Positions 1 through 5,929 of a stretch of DNA of 6,220 nt are shown piece by piece. The stretch comes from Gammaproteobacteria bacterium (GTDB lineage Bacteria > Pseudomonadota > Gammaproteobacteria > Pseudomonadales > Pseudomonadaceae). The stretch spans positions 1 through 6,220 of the forward strand of contig JAAZJF010000024.1 of the NCBI GenBank assembly GCA_012800475.1. Reading direction: 5' to 3'. The notes beneath the pieces were generated by a model. It saw only the letters and a program-made list of their open reading frames with translations, searched no databases and had not been told where the DNA came from. The position numbers and the translations under genes are program-made. Numbering within the stretch: position 1 is the stretch's first letter; each line of letters opens with the position of its first letter.

Positions 1-77
1 ATGCCCCAGCACTCATAACCCAGCGCTTCAATCACTGGCGTCAATATGTCCTGCAACTGTTCCAGCTTGCTCGTCAT
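1..77 (-). CDS. rimP: Ribosome maturation factor RimP, N-terminal fragment (cut by window edge)
   Basis: RimP is a cytoplasmic factor needed for maturation of the 30S ribosomal subunit. Only the first 25 codons are present; the gene runs off the left edge. The reading starts MTSKLEQLQ and continues through VIEALGYECWG, the conserved start of the RimP N-terminal domain in Pseudomonas-type proteins. The ATG (75-77) is preceded on the minus strand by GGAGG (83-87) with a 4-nt spacer, so the start is well supported although the spacing is short. In gammaproteobacteria rimP is the first gene of the rimP-nusA-infB operon; those genes would lie beyond position 1 and are not seen. The upstream leader contains a promoter and two terminators, which suggests expression is set by readthrough. 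The identification rests on a short stretch but also on gene order. Confidence 0.93.
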   Translation of the reverse strand, partial: MTSKLEQLQDILTPVIEALGYECWG

Positions 78-105
78 CCGACCTCCAATGCATGCTGTAG
101 AAATG

Positions 106-127
106 AAAAATGGGCATAACGCCCATC
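106..127 (-). terminator. Second intrinsic terminator in the rimP leader
   Basis: On the minus strand ATGGGC (126-121) pairs with GCCCAT (115-110), and G-U wobbles extend the stem at both ends (120/116 and 127/109). The stem runs straight into four further Ts (109-106). The wobbles become C-A mismatches on the plus strand, so the structure is built for minus-strand RNA. It ends about 18 nt before the rimP Shine-Dalgarno. The stem is short, so termination is probably partial, as it must be if rimP is transcribed from upstream. Confidence 0.65.
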
Positions 128-159
128 AATAAAATTGAAAACTAACTGTTAGACCTAAT

Positions 160-185
160 AAAAAGCCCCTTACTAGGGGCTCTTT
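160..185 (-). terminator. First intrinsic terminator in the rimP leader
   Basis: A perfect 7-bp stem AGCCCCT/AGGGGCT (181-175 with 170-164) closes a 4-nt loop and on the minus strand runs into a T tract (164-160). An A-rich 5' flank (185-183) can pair with that tract. The T-rich side is 3' on the minus strand, which sets the direction. No gene lies between the promoter at 246-274 and this terminator, so it either ends a short RNA or attenuates the rimP operon. Confidence 0.8.
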
Positions 186-245
186 ATATGAATACTTGGC
201 ATTTGAAAGCATACTAAAACTCATGCAGTCTAAATCTGATGACGA

Positions 246-274
246 ATATTACAACGCCATAGACTTACAGTCAA
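246..274 (-). promoter_or_regulatory. Predicted sigma70 promoter for the rimP operon leader
   Basis: Read on the minus strand, TTGACT (274-269, five of six matches to the -35 consensus) is separated by exactly 17 nt from TAATAT (251-246, four of six matches to the -10 consensus). A purine at about 240 is a suitable start site. The element sits just after the terminator that closes the tRNA-Leu transcript, where a new transcription unit for rimP would be expected to begin. It is a sequence match only. Confidence 0.6.
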
Positions 275-287
275 GTTAGCACAAATG

Positions 288-319
288 AAAACGACCCGCT
301 ATGACTAGCAGGCCGTTTT
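288..319 (-). terminator. Intrinsic terminator of the tpiA-secG-tRNA-Leu unit
   Basis: A 14-bp stem (319-306 with 301-288) closes a 4-nt loop (305-302). It has A4 at the 5' foot and T4 at the 3' foot on the minus strand. Two of the pairs (310/297 and 313/294) are G-U in minus-strand RNA but C-A mismatches on the other strand, which shows the working direction. It lies only 4 nt beyond the tRNA 3' CCA, so it closes the tRNA transcript. Confidence 0.85.
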
Positions 320-323
320 AATA

Positions 324-410
324 TGGTACCGAGAAGGGGACTCGAACCCCTACAGCCTTTAGGCCACTACCACCTCAAGGTAGCGTGTCTACCAATTCCA
401 CCACCTCGGC
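324..410 (-). tRNA. tRNA-Leu(GAG)
   Basis: This is an 87-nt class II (long variable arm) tRNA with an encoded 3' CCA (326-324). The acceptor stem starts GCCGAGG (410-404) and pairs with the 3' strand using G-U at the first and seventh pairs. The anticodon stem CTACC/GGTAG (383-379 with 371-367) encloses loop TTGAGGT, giving anticodon GAG (376-374), which reads CUC and CUU leucine codons. The variable arm and the T arm (AGGGG, TTCGAGT, CCCCT) fold normally. The gene closely resembles E. coli leuU, which also lies behind secG. It begins 4 nt after the secG stop codon, so it must be released from a secG-containing transcript by RNase processing, and it is closed by the terminator at 288-319. Confidence 0.98.
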
Positions 411-414
411 AAAA

Positions 415-798
415 TTACTCTACTTCAACAACAGGTACATCATTTACATCTGCTTCATCAGCCTGGCTTTCAACTTGAGGAATATCTTCAAGCACAGGTT
501 GCTGTTGAGGCTTTACTTCTAACACAGCAGGATCAGGTAGACCCAACTCTGTTACTGAACTCGCACGATCTTTAGCGTAAAACGCCAAACCCAAGCTTGT
601 TGCAAAAAACAATGCAGCCAGTACTGCTGTAAAGCGACTCAAAAAGTTACTTGAACCTTGTGAACCAAATACAGTACCCGATGCGCCAGAACCAAATGAG
701 GCTCCTGCGTCCGCACCTTTGCCCTGCTGAATCAGAACAAATCCTACCACACCGATTGCAACAACCAAGTGCACAATAATTATGACTGTTTCCAGCAT
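415..798 (-). CDS. secG: Preprotein translocase subunit SecG
   Basis: SecG is the small inner-membrane subunit of the SecYEG channel and assists SecA-driven export of unfolded proteins. The 127-residue product has the family layout: a first membrane helix at about residues 3-23, the conserved cytoplasmic LIQQGKGADAG loop (22-32) followed by a Gly/Ser-rich stretch with TVFGSQGSSNFLSR, and a second helix at about 53-75. The tail (76-127) is Pro-, Gln- and acid-rich and ends in VPVVEVE; it is poorly conserved in the family. The ATG at 798 gives the typical MLETVIIIVHL start; the frame is open for 44 codons further upstream, but that stretch lies inside tpiA and does not resemble SecG. A GGGA ribosome site precedes the ATG. 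The start lies 1 nt after the tpiA stop codon, indicating translational coupling. Confidence 0.97.
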   Translation of the reverse strand: MLETVIIIVHLVVAIGVVGFVLIQQGKGADAGASFGSGASGTVFGSQGSSNFLSRFTAVLAALFFATSLGLAFYAKDRASSVTELGLPDPAVLEVKPQQQPVLEDIPQVESQADEADVNDVPVVEVE

Positions 799-799
799 C

Positions 800-1555
800 T
801 TAATTTCCCGCAGCGCGACAAATCGCACTAAATTCTTTTGCATTGAGGGAGGCGCCACCAACAAGCCCCCCATCGATATCTGCTTGAGCAAACAACTCAG
901 CAGCATTGGCGGCCTTGACGCTGCCACCATATAAAATTCTTACACGCTGAGCAATTGGCGCGCTGTATTGTGCCACATGCTCACGTATTTGCGCATGTAT
1001 TTCTTGCGCTTGTTCGGGTGTTGCTGTCAATCCAGTACCGATAGCCCAAACAGGCTCATAAGCAATCACGGCATTGTCTAGAACATGAGCGCCTAATTCA
1101 ACTAATACAGCATCAATTTGCTTACGCACTGTTGCTGCAGCCAAACCGGCTTCACGCTCTGCTAATGTCTCGCCAACACACAGAACAGGAACTAATCCCG
1201 CTGCTTGCGCTGCAATAAACTTGCGGCATATTACACTATCAGTTTCTTCTTGCAACTGTCTTCTTTCGGAATGCCCCACAAGAACCATGGAGCAACCAAT
1301 ATCTTTAAGCTGCAAAGCTGAGGTTTCCCCAGTCATTGCGCCCTCTTCAAGCTGTACAGCGCAGTCTTGCGAACCGACTGCCAACTGACTTTGAGAGACC
1401 TGTGCAACCACAGTTTGTAAATGCACTAGACCTGGAAAAACCGCGACATCAACATCGGCAGGTAATTCGTGTTCAGCTAATTCATTTAACAACTGTTTGA
1501 TGCTGGCATTTGTGCCATACATTTTCCAATTACCAGCTACCAATGGGCGACGCAT
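800..1555 (-). CDS. tpiA: Triosephosphate isomerase
   Basis: This cytoplasmic enzyme interconverts dihydroxyacetone phosphate and glyceraldehyde 3-phosphate in glycolysis and gluconeogenesis. The 251-residue length is standard for a bacterial TIM barrel. All active-site parts are present: Asn9 and Lys11 in AGNWKM, the electrophilic His95 in GHSERR, the base Glu167 in AYEPVWAIGTG with the mobile lid loop right after it, and the phosphate-binding YGGSV (209-213) and GGLVGGAS (229-236) segments. The ATG at 1555 gives the canonical MRRPLVAGNWKM start and is preceded by AGAGG with a 6-nt spacer. A plausible promoter lies in the 65-nt gap to glmM, and the stop codon is 1 nt from the secG start, so tpiA probably heads a tpiA-secG-tRNA-Leu unit. 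Nothing in the protein is unusual. Confidence 0.98.
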   Translation of the reverse strand: MRRPLVAGNWKMYGTNASIKQLLNELAEHELPADVDVAVFPGLVHLQTVVAQVSQSQLAVGSQDCAVQLEEGAMTGETSALQLKDIGCSMVLVGHSERRQLQEETDSVICRKFIAAQAAGLVPVLCVGETLAEREAGLAAATVRKQIDAVLVELGAHVLDNAVIAYEPVWAIGTGLTATPEQAQEIHAQIREHVAQYSAPIAQRVRILYGGSVKAANAAELFAQADIDGGLVGGASLNAKEFSAICRAAGN

Positions 1556-1585
1556 GTCTAACCTCTTCGCTCAAAGTGGGCGCAG

Positions 1586-1614
1586 ATATTACTCAAGCGC
1601 AGAAAAAGTTGCAA
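1586..1614 (-). promoter_or_regulatory. Predicted sigma70 promoter for tpiA-secG-tRNA-Leu
   Basis: On the minus strand TTGCAA (1614-1609, four of six -35 matches) is followed after 17 nt by TAATAT (1591-1586, four of six -10 matches). The expected start near 1579 would leave a leader of about 23 nt containing the AGAGG ribosome site of tpiA. No terminator is visible behind glmM, so readthrough from glmM probably adds to this promoter. The call is by sequence match only. Confidence 0.45.
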
Positions 1615-1620
1615 GTAAAA

Positions 1621-2964
1621 TCAACCACATACCGTCTCTACGACTTCAGCTAGATGCTGCGCATGCTGCAGCACAGCCGCTTCATCCTCACCTTCTACCA
1701 TCACTCGCACTAAAGGCTCAGTACCTGATTTACGTAATAAAACACGTCCTCGACCGGCCATCGCCGCAGTCGCCTCATCGCAAGCGGCTTGAACCTGCGT
1801 GTTAGTGACCGGATCCACATCACCAGCAAAGCGCACATTGATCAGCACTTGCGGTAGTTTTTTCCAAGCCAAACGCTCTTTTGCCAAGCTCTGCCCACGA
1901 CGACGTAAGGCGAGCAGCACCTGCAGTGCGGCGATAATGGCATCCCCTGTGGTGGCATGCTGCGCACATAAAATATGCCCTGAGTTTTCACCACCCAGCA
2001 CCCAGCCACGCTCAAGCATTTCAGCCATCACATAACGGTCACCCACATTGGCGCGCACAAAGGGAATATCACGTTCTTTAAGTGCCAGCTCCAGCCCCAG
2101 GTTACTCATCAAGGTACCCACAACGCCCGAGCCTGCAGGCAAACGATCACGCTCTTGAATATCCGTTGCAATGATATAAAGCAACTCATCGCCATCAACC
2201 ACAGCGCCGGTATGGTCCACCATCTGCACGCGGTCACCATCACCATCAAAGGCAATACCTAAATCAGCGCCATGCTCAACCACAGCCTTCTGCAGCGGGC
2301 CTAAGCTAGTAGAGCCGACACCATCATTGATATTCAAACCATCAGGCTGTGCTGCAGTGACAATCACTTCAGCGCCCAACTCACTGAACACACTGGGGGC
2401 GACTTTATAGGTTGCACCGTGTGCGCAATCGACAACGATCTTTAAACCAGAAAAATCTGTGCTGGTTGGCACGCTACTTTTACAAAACTCAATGTAACGC
2501 CCTGCTGCATCATTGATACGCGAAGCTTTACCTAACTGCTCTGACTCAACCACCGTCATGGGCATATCAATCAATTCTTCAATCATCAGTTCCACTTCAT
2601 CAGGCAGCTTTGTGCCGCGCCCGGAGAAGAACTTAATGCCATTGTCATAATGCGGGTTATGCGACGCACTGATTACAATACCGGCTTCAGCATTAAAGGT
2701 GCGTGCTAAATAAGCCACAGCTGGCGTTGGCATCGGACCCAACAACATCACATCCGCACCTGCAGCAGATAACCCAGCTTGCAATGCCGACTCAAACATA
2801 TAGCCGGAAATACGCGTATCTTTACCGACTAAAATACGGCACTTACCTTGTTTGCGAAACGCCATACCTGCTGCCCAGCCCAGCTTGAGCATAAACTCAG
2901 GCGTAATCGGATGAGTCCCTACGCGACCACGAATACCATCGGTTCCAAAATACTTTCTAGCCAT
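1621..2964 (-). CDS. glmM: Phosphoglucosamine mutase
   Basis: GlmM converts glucosamine 6-phosphate to glucosamine 1-phosphate, feeding UDP-GlcNAc for peptidoglycan and lipopolysaccharide. The 447-residue product matches the usual length of about 445 and shows the four family signatures: the N-terminal RKYFGTDGIRG, the active-site serine loop ISASHNP (phosphoserine Ser101), the metal loop DGDGDR (240-245), the sugar-binding GGENSGH (324-330), and the phosphate-binding RKSGTEPLVR (411-420). The ATG at 2964 gives the conserved MARKYFGTDGIRG start and has AAAGGA upstream. An in-frame extension of 11 codons is possible but overlaps folP and is not conserved in the family. The start is 4 nt past the folP stop codon, so the two genes are almost certainly cotranscribed, as folP-glmM is in E. 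coli. No residue appears defective. Confidence 0.98.
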   Translation of the reverse strand: MARKYFGTDGIRGRVGTHPITPEFMLKLGWAAGMAFRKQGKCRILVGKDTRISGYMFESALQAGLSAAGADVMLLGPMPTPAVAYLARTFNAEAGIVISASHNPHYDNGIKFFSGRGTKLPDEVELMIEELIDMPMTVVESEQLGKASRINDAAGRYIEFCKSSVPTSTDFSGLKIVVDCAHGATYKVAPSVFSELGAEVIVTAAQPDGLNINDGVGSTSLGPLQKAVVEHGADLGIAFDGDGDRVQMVDHTGAVVDGDELLYIIATDIQERDRLPAGSGVVGTLMSNLGLELALKERDIPFVRANVGDRYVMAEMLERGWVLGGENSGHILCAQHATTGDAIIAALQVLLALRRRGQSLAKERLAWKKLPQVLINVRFAGDVDPVTNTQVQAACDEATAAMAGRGRVLLRKSGTEPLVRVMVEGEDEAAVLQHAQHLAEVVETVCG

Positions 2965-2968
2965 GACT

Positions 2969-3823
2969 TCATTCCTTTGCAGACATTTGGACTGCATTAA
3001 ATATATTCAGCACATCCATGGTTTGCTCCACATCATGTACACGTAAAATTTTTGCGCCGCGCTCTAACGCCATAACAGCTAAGGCCAAGCTGCCATAGAG
3101 GCGCTGCTCAACAGGTTTATTGAGAATATTGCCGATCATGCTTTTGCGTGAAACGCCGACTAGCACAGGATATTGCAGTTCTAACAATTGCGGCAAGCGT
3201 TTAAAGAGCTCGTAATTATGCTGAGTATTCTTCGCAAAACCAAAACCTGGGTCCAATATAATGCGCTCAGCCGCAATGCCTGCCGCTAAACTGGCGTCAA
3301 TACGCTCGCGTAAAAACTGCGCGACCTCACCTGCAACATCATCATAGTGCGGCTCATCTTGCATCGTCTGCGGATCGCCGCGCATATGCATCAAACAGAC
3401 AGGCAACTGCGTCGCTGCTGCGGCAGCTAACGCGCCTTCACGCTGCAAGGCACGCACATCATTAATTAAACCGGCACCTAAACGCGCTGCTTCACGCATC
3501 ACCTCAGGCGTGGAAGTATCCACCGAGATAATGACATCGCATTCGCGGGCAATCATTTCTACTAAAGGTGCGACACGATCTAGCTCTTGCTGCACGCCCA
3601 CTTTAGCCGCGCCTGGGCGCGTCGATTCGCCACCAATATCAATCAGGCTGGCACCGGCCGCTTGCATCTGCAAGGCACGTTGCAAAGCGGCATCGAGATC
3701 AGTATAGCGACCACCATCAGAGAACGAATCGGGAGTGACATTAAGAATGCCCATGACGTGCGGGCGTGACAAATCTAAAGTGTGTTGAGCGCAATGCAGA
3801 ACAGCCTGTGCCGTGGTGTGCAT
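2969..3823 (-). CDS. folP: Dihydropteroate synthase
   Basis: FolP condenses 6-hydroxymethyl-7,8-dihydropterin pyrophosphate with p-aminobenzoate to give dihydropteroate in folate synthesis, and it is the sulfonamide target. The 284-residue TIM-barrel protein contains GILNVTPDSFSDGG (25-38, metal-binding Asn28), IDIGGESTRPG (61-71), SVDT (Asp102), NDV (Asn121), DPGFGFAK (Asp191, Lys198), GVSRKSMIG (Lys227) and RVHD (Arg261, His263). Positions equivalent to the known sulfonamide-resistance sites, Phe34 and Pro70, are wild type, so no resistance is predicted. The ATG at 3823 is preferred: AAGAAGG (3836-3830) sits 6 nt upstream, whereas the in-frame TTG at 3829 abuts that ribosome site. It is tightly linked to glmM downstream and separated from ftsH by 59 nt containing a hairpin. 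Confidence 0.98.
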   Translation of the reverse strand: MHTTAQAVLHCAQHTLDLSRPHVMGILNVTPDSFSDGGRYTDLDAALQRALQMQAAGASLIDIGGESTRPGAAKVGVQQELDRVAPLVEMIARECDVIISVDTSTPEVMREAARLGAGLINDVRALQREGALAAAAATQLPVCLMHMRGDPQTMQDEPHYDDVAGEVAQFLRERIDASLAAGIAAERIILDPGFGFAKNTQHNYELFKRLPQLLELQYPVLVGVSRKSMIGNILNKPVEQRLYGSLALAVMALERGAKILRVHDVEQTMDVLNIFNAVQMSAKE

Positions 3824-3829
3824 AATCAA

Positions 3830-3836
3830 CCTTCTT
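3830..3836 (-). promoter_or_regulatory. folP ribosome binding site, decides the start
   Basis: AAGAAGG on the minus strand lies 6 nt before the ATG at 3823-3821. The alternative in-frame TTG at 3829-3827 directly abuts it and could not be used with this site, so the shorter protein is chosen. Confidence 0.7.
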
Positions 3837-3852
3837 GCATGGTATCTATGGA

Positions 3853-3876
3853 AACGGGCGCTAATAAGCGCCCGTT
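3853..3876 (-). terminator. Perfect hairpin between ftsH and folP, possible weak terminator
   Basis: A perfect 10-bp inverted repeat (3876-3867 with 3862-3853) encloses a 4-nt loop and begins 6 nt after the ftsH stop codon. On the minus strand only three Ts follow the GC-rich stem (through 3852) before CC. This is a poor U tract for full intrinsic termination. The structure may reduce readthrough into folP-glmM or protect the 3' end of ftsH mRNA. Either way it marks the end of the ftsH message. Confidence 0.5.
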
Positions 3877-3882
3877 GCAGTA

Positions 3883-5811
3883 TTAATGTTCGCCAGCTGG
3901 CCCGCCAATTGGCGCTTCCGGCCGTGGCTCTTCTGGTGTAGGCTCAACGTCTACAACAGGTTTACCTGTTGATCCACCATCGCCCCAGTCTTTAGGCTCA
4001 CGCGCTTCACGACCGGACATAATGTCATCAATCTGATCGCTATCAATGGTCTCATATTTCATCAAGGCCAACGCCATAGCTTCCAACTTGTCACGGTTGT
4101 CATGTAACAACTGCGTGGCTGTTGAGTAGCACTCATCAATGATGTCACGAATTTCTTGGTCGATCAGCTTAGCGGTTTCACCCGACACATGACTCATACC
4201 ACCGCCGGAGCGGCCCAAGTAGCCTTCGTTTTCATCTTCAGCGTACATCAATGGACCTAACTTCTCAGACAAGCCCCACTTGGTCACCATATTTCGCGCT
4301 AACTGTGTGGCGCGCATAATATCGTTGGATGCACCTGTGGTGACGCCGTCAAAGCCTAAGGTCATTTCTTCGGCAATACGGCCACCGTACAATGAGCAAA
4401 TCTGACTGATCAAACCGCGCTTCGACAAGCTGTAGCGGTCTTCTTCAGGCAAGAACATCGTCACACCTAAAGCACGGCCACGTGGAATAATCGATACTTT
4501 ATATACTGGGTCATGCTCAGGCACTAAGCGGCCAACAATCGCATGACCTGCTTCATGGTAAGCAGTGTTAAGTTTTTCTTTCTCAGACATCACCATCGAT
4601 TTGCGCTCAGCGCCCATCATGATTTTGTCTTTAGCCAATTCAAATTGTTTCATGGTCACTAAGCGACTGCCTGAACGTGCAGCAAAGAGTGCTGCCTCGT
4701 TGACCAAGTTGGCTAAGTCAGCACCTGAGAAGCCTGGCGTACCACGAGCGATCAGCGCTGCATCCACATCGTCATGCACTGGCACTTTACGCATATGCAC
4801 TTGCAAAATTTGCTCACGACCACGGATATCTGGCAAGCCCACCACCACCTGACGGTCAAAACGACCTGGGCGCAGTAAAGCGGGGTCCAGCACATCAGGG
4901 CGGTTCGTTGCAGCAATCACGATCACACCGTCATTGTCTTCAAAACCATCCATCTCAACCAATAATTGGTTCAGGGTTTGCTCACGCTCATCGTTACCAC
5001 CGCCCATACCGGCGCCACGGTGACGACCCACCGCATCAATCTCATCAATAAAGATGATGCAAGGTGCGTGTTTTTTTGCTTGTTCAAACATGTCACGTAC
5101 ACGAGATGCACCGACACCGACAAACATTTCTACGAAGTCCGAACCTGAAATGGTAAAGAACGGCACTTTTGCTTCACCGGCAATGGCTTTAGCCAAAAGG
5201 GTCTTACCTGTACCGGGCTGACCCACCATCAACACACCACGCGGAATTTTACCGCCTAGACGCTGAAAACGACTGGGGTCACGCAAAAACTCAACAATTT
5301 CGCCAACTTCTTCTTTGGCTTCATCACAACCGGCAACATCCGCCAGCGTGGTTTTAATTTGATCTTCGGCCATCAGACGCGCTTTACTTTTACCAAAGCT
5401 CATTGGCCCGCCCTTACCGCCGGCACCGCCTTGCATCTGACGCATAAAGAACATCACGATGGCGAAAATAATCAAGATGGGGAAGCTGGCTACTAAAAGC
5501 TGCATCCACATGCTTTGGCGTTCTGGCTGCTTACCGACAACACTGACGTTGTTCTCGATTAAGTCACCCATCAAACCGTTGTCTTGAATGGCTGGACGCA
5601 CTGTTTCAAAGACACTGCCATCGCCACGTTTACCGCTGATTACAAAACCATCGACAGTCACTTGCTGTACGCGGCCTGACTTGACCTCTTCAATAAAGGT
5701 GCTGTAGTTCAGCTTGCCGGTCTCGCCTTGTGAGGTAAAGTTGTTCATTACGGTCACTAGGACAGCAGCGATAACCAACCACAAAAGTAGGTTTTTAGTC
5801 ATATCGTTCAC
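3883..5811 (-). CDS. ftsH: ATP-dependent zinc metalloprotease FtsH
   Basis: FtsH is a hexameric inner-membrane AAA+ protease that degrades misassembled membrane proteins and short-lived cytoplasmic regulators. The 642-residue product shows, in order: membrane helix 1 (about 7-22), a periplasmic domain (about 25-105), membrane helix 2 (about 106-123), Walker A at 197-204, Walker B IIFIDEID (252-259), the pore-loop FVG (230-232), the second region of homology ATNRPD...RPGRFDR with arginine fingers 315 and 318, the zinc site HEAGH (419-423) with the third ligand probably Asp497 in TGASND, and a Pro-rich tail ending IGGPAGEH. Walker A reads GQPGTGKT where FtsH usually has GPPGTGKT. The GTG at 5811 has AGAGGG 9 nt upstream; the ATG at 5802 would give the E. 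coli-like MTKNLLLWL start but lies 18 nt from that site, so the start is uncertain by three codons. It follows rlmE, as in E. coli. Confidence 0.97.
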   Translation of the reverse strand: MNDMTKNLLLWLVIAAVLVTVMNNFTSQGETGKLNYSTFIEEVKSGRVQQVTVDGFVISGKRGDGSVFETVRPAIQDNGLMGDLIENNVSVVGKQPERQSMWMQLLVASFPILIIFAIVMFFMRQMQGGAGGKGGPMSFGKSKARLMAEDQIKTTLADVAGCDEAKEEVGEIVEFLRDPSRFQRLGGKIPRGVLMVGQPGTGKTLLAKAIAGEAKVPFFTISGSDFVEMFVGVGASRVRDMFEQAKKHAPCIIFIDEIDAVGRHRGAGMGGGNDEREQTLNQLLVEMDGFEDNDGVIVIAATNRPDVLDPALLRPGRFDRQVVVGLPDIRGREQILQVHMRKVPVHDDVDAALIARGTPGFSGADLANLVNEAALFAARSGSRLVTMKQFELAKDKIMMGAERKSMVMSEKEKLNTAYHEAGHAIVGRLVPEHDPVYKVSIIPRGRALGVTMFLPEEDRYSLSKRGLISQICSLYGGRIAEEMTLGFDGVTTGASNDIMRATQLARNMVTKWGLSEKLGPLMYAEDENEGYLGRSGGGMSHVSGETAKLIDQEIRDIIDECYSTATQLLHDNRDKLEAMALALMKYETIDSDQIDDIMSGREAREPKDWGDGGSTGKPVVDVEPTPEEPRPEAPIGGPAGEH

Positions 5812-5820
5812 TTCTATATA

Positions 5821-5826
5821 CCCTCT
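5821..5826 (-). promoter_or_regulatory. ftsH ribosome binding site, favours the GTG start
   Basis: AGAGGG on the minus strand is 9 nt before the GTG at 5811-5809 and 18 nt before the in-frame ATG at 5802-5800. The spacing favours GTG. A weaker AGAAG at 5815-5811 could serve the ATG with an 8-nt spacer, so both starts remain possible. Confidence 0.5.
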
Positions 5827-5929
5827 GCTGCAACAACCGCAACAAAAACGTCAATTACACTCAACAAACTTACTACATATTGACGCTGTGCGTAGGTTTG
5901 TCATGTAACAATACATTTAAACACGTCAG

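Noticed and set aside
126..224. Small ORF of 32 codons on the minus strand in the rimP leader (starts MSFSMLSNAK), spanning the first terminator
   Set aside because: No Shine-Dalgarno precedes the ATG at 224, and only a weak GAG precedes the internal ATG at 212. The frame runs through the terminator stem, and a 33-codon open frame is expected by chance. A leader peptide cannot be excluded but is not supported.
799..930. 44-codon N-terminal extension of secG
   Set aside because: The added residues are read from the tpiA C-terminal region in another frame and do not resemble SecG. The ATG at 798 gives the family's usual start with a membrane helix immediately after.
2965..2997. 11-codon N-terminal extension of glmM
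   Set aside because: It overlaps the folP end, and GlmM proteins begin at or near the RKYFGTDGIRG signature; the ATG at 2964 has a suitable AAAGGA site.
3826..3840. Four-codon ORF (M-Q-E-G-stop) overlapping the folP ribosome site
   Set aside because: It has no ribosome site of its own and is too short to be more than a chance ATG upstream of folP.
4999..5007. Asn in the FtsH GGGNDEREQTLNQ motif where E. coli and many relatives have His
   Set aside because: Asn at this position is common in FtsH proteins from other bacteria and chloroplasts, so it is ordinary variation.
1497..5908. Several plus-strand open frames of 60-102 codons lying inside or across glmM, folP, ftsH and neighbouring gaps
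   Set aside because: They are antisense to strongly conserved genes, have no recognisable motifs, and their composition follows the codon structure of the opposite strand.
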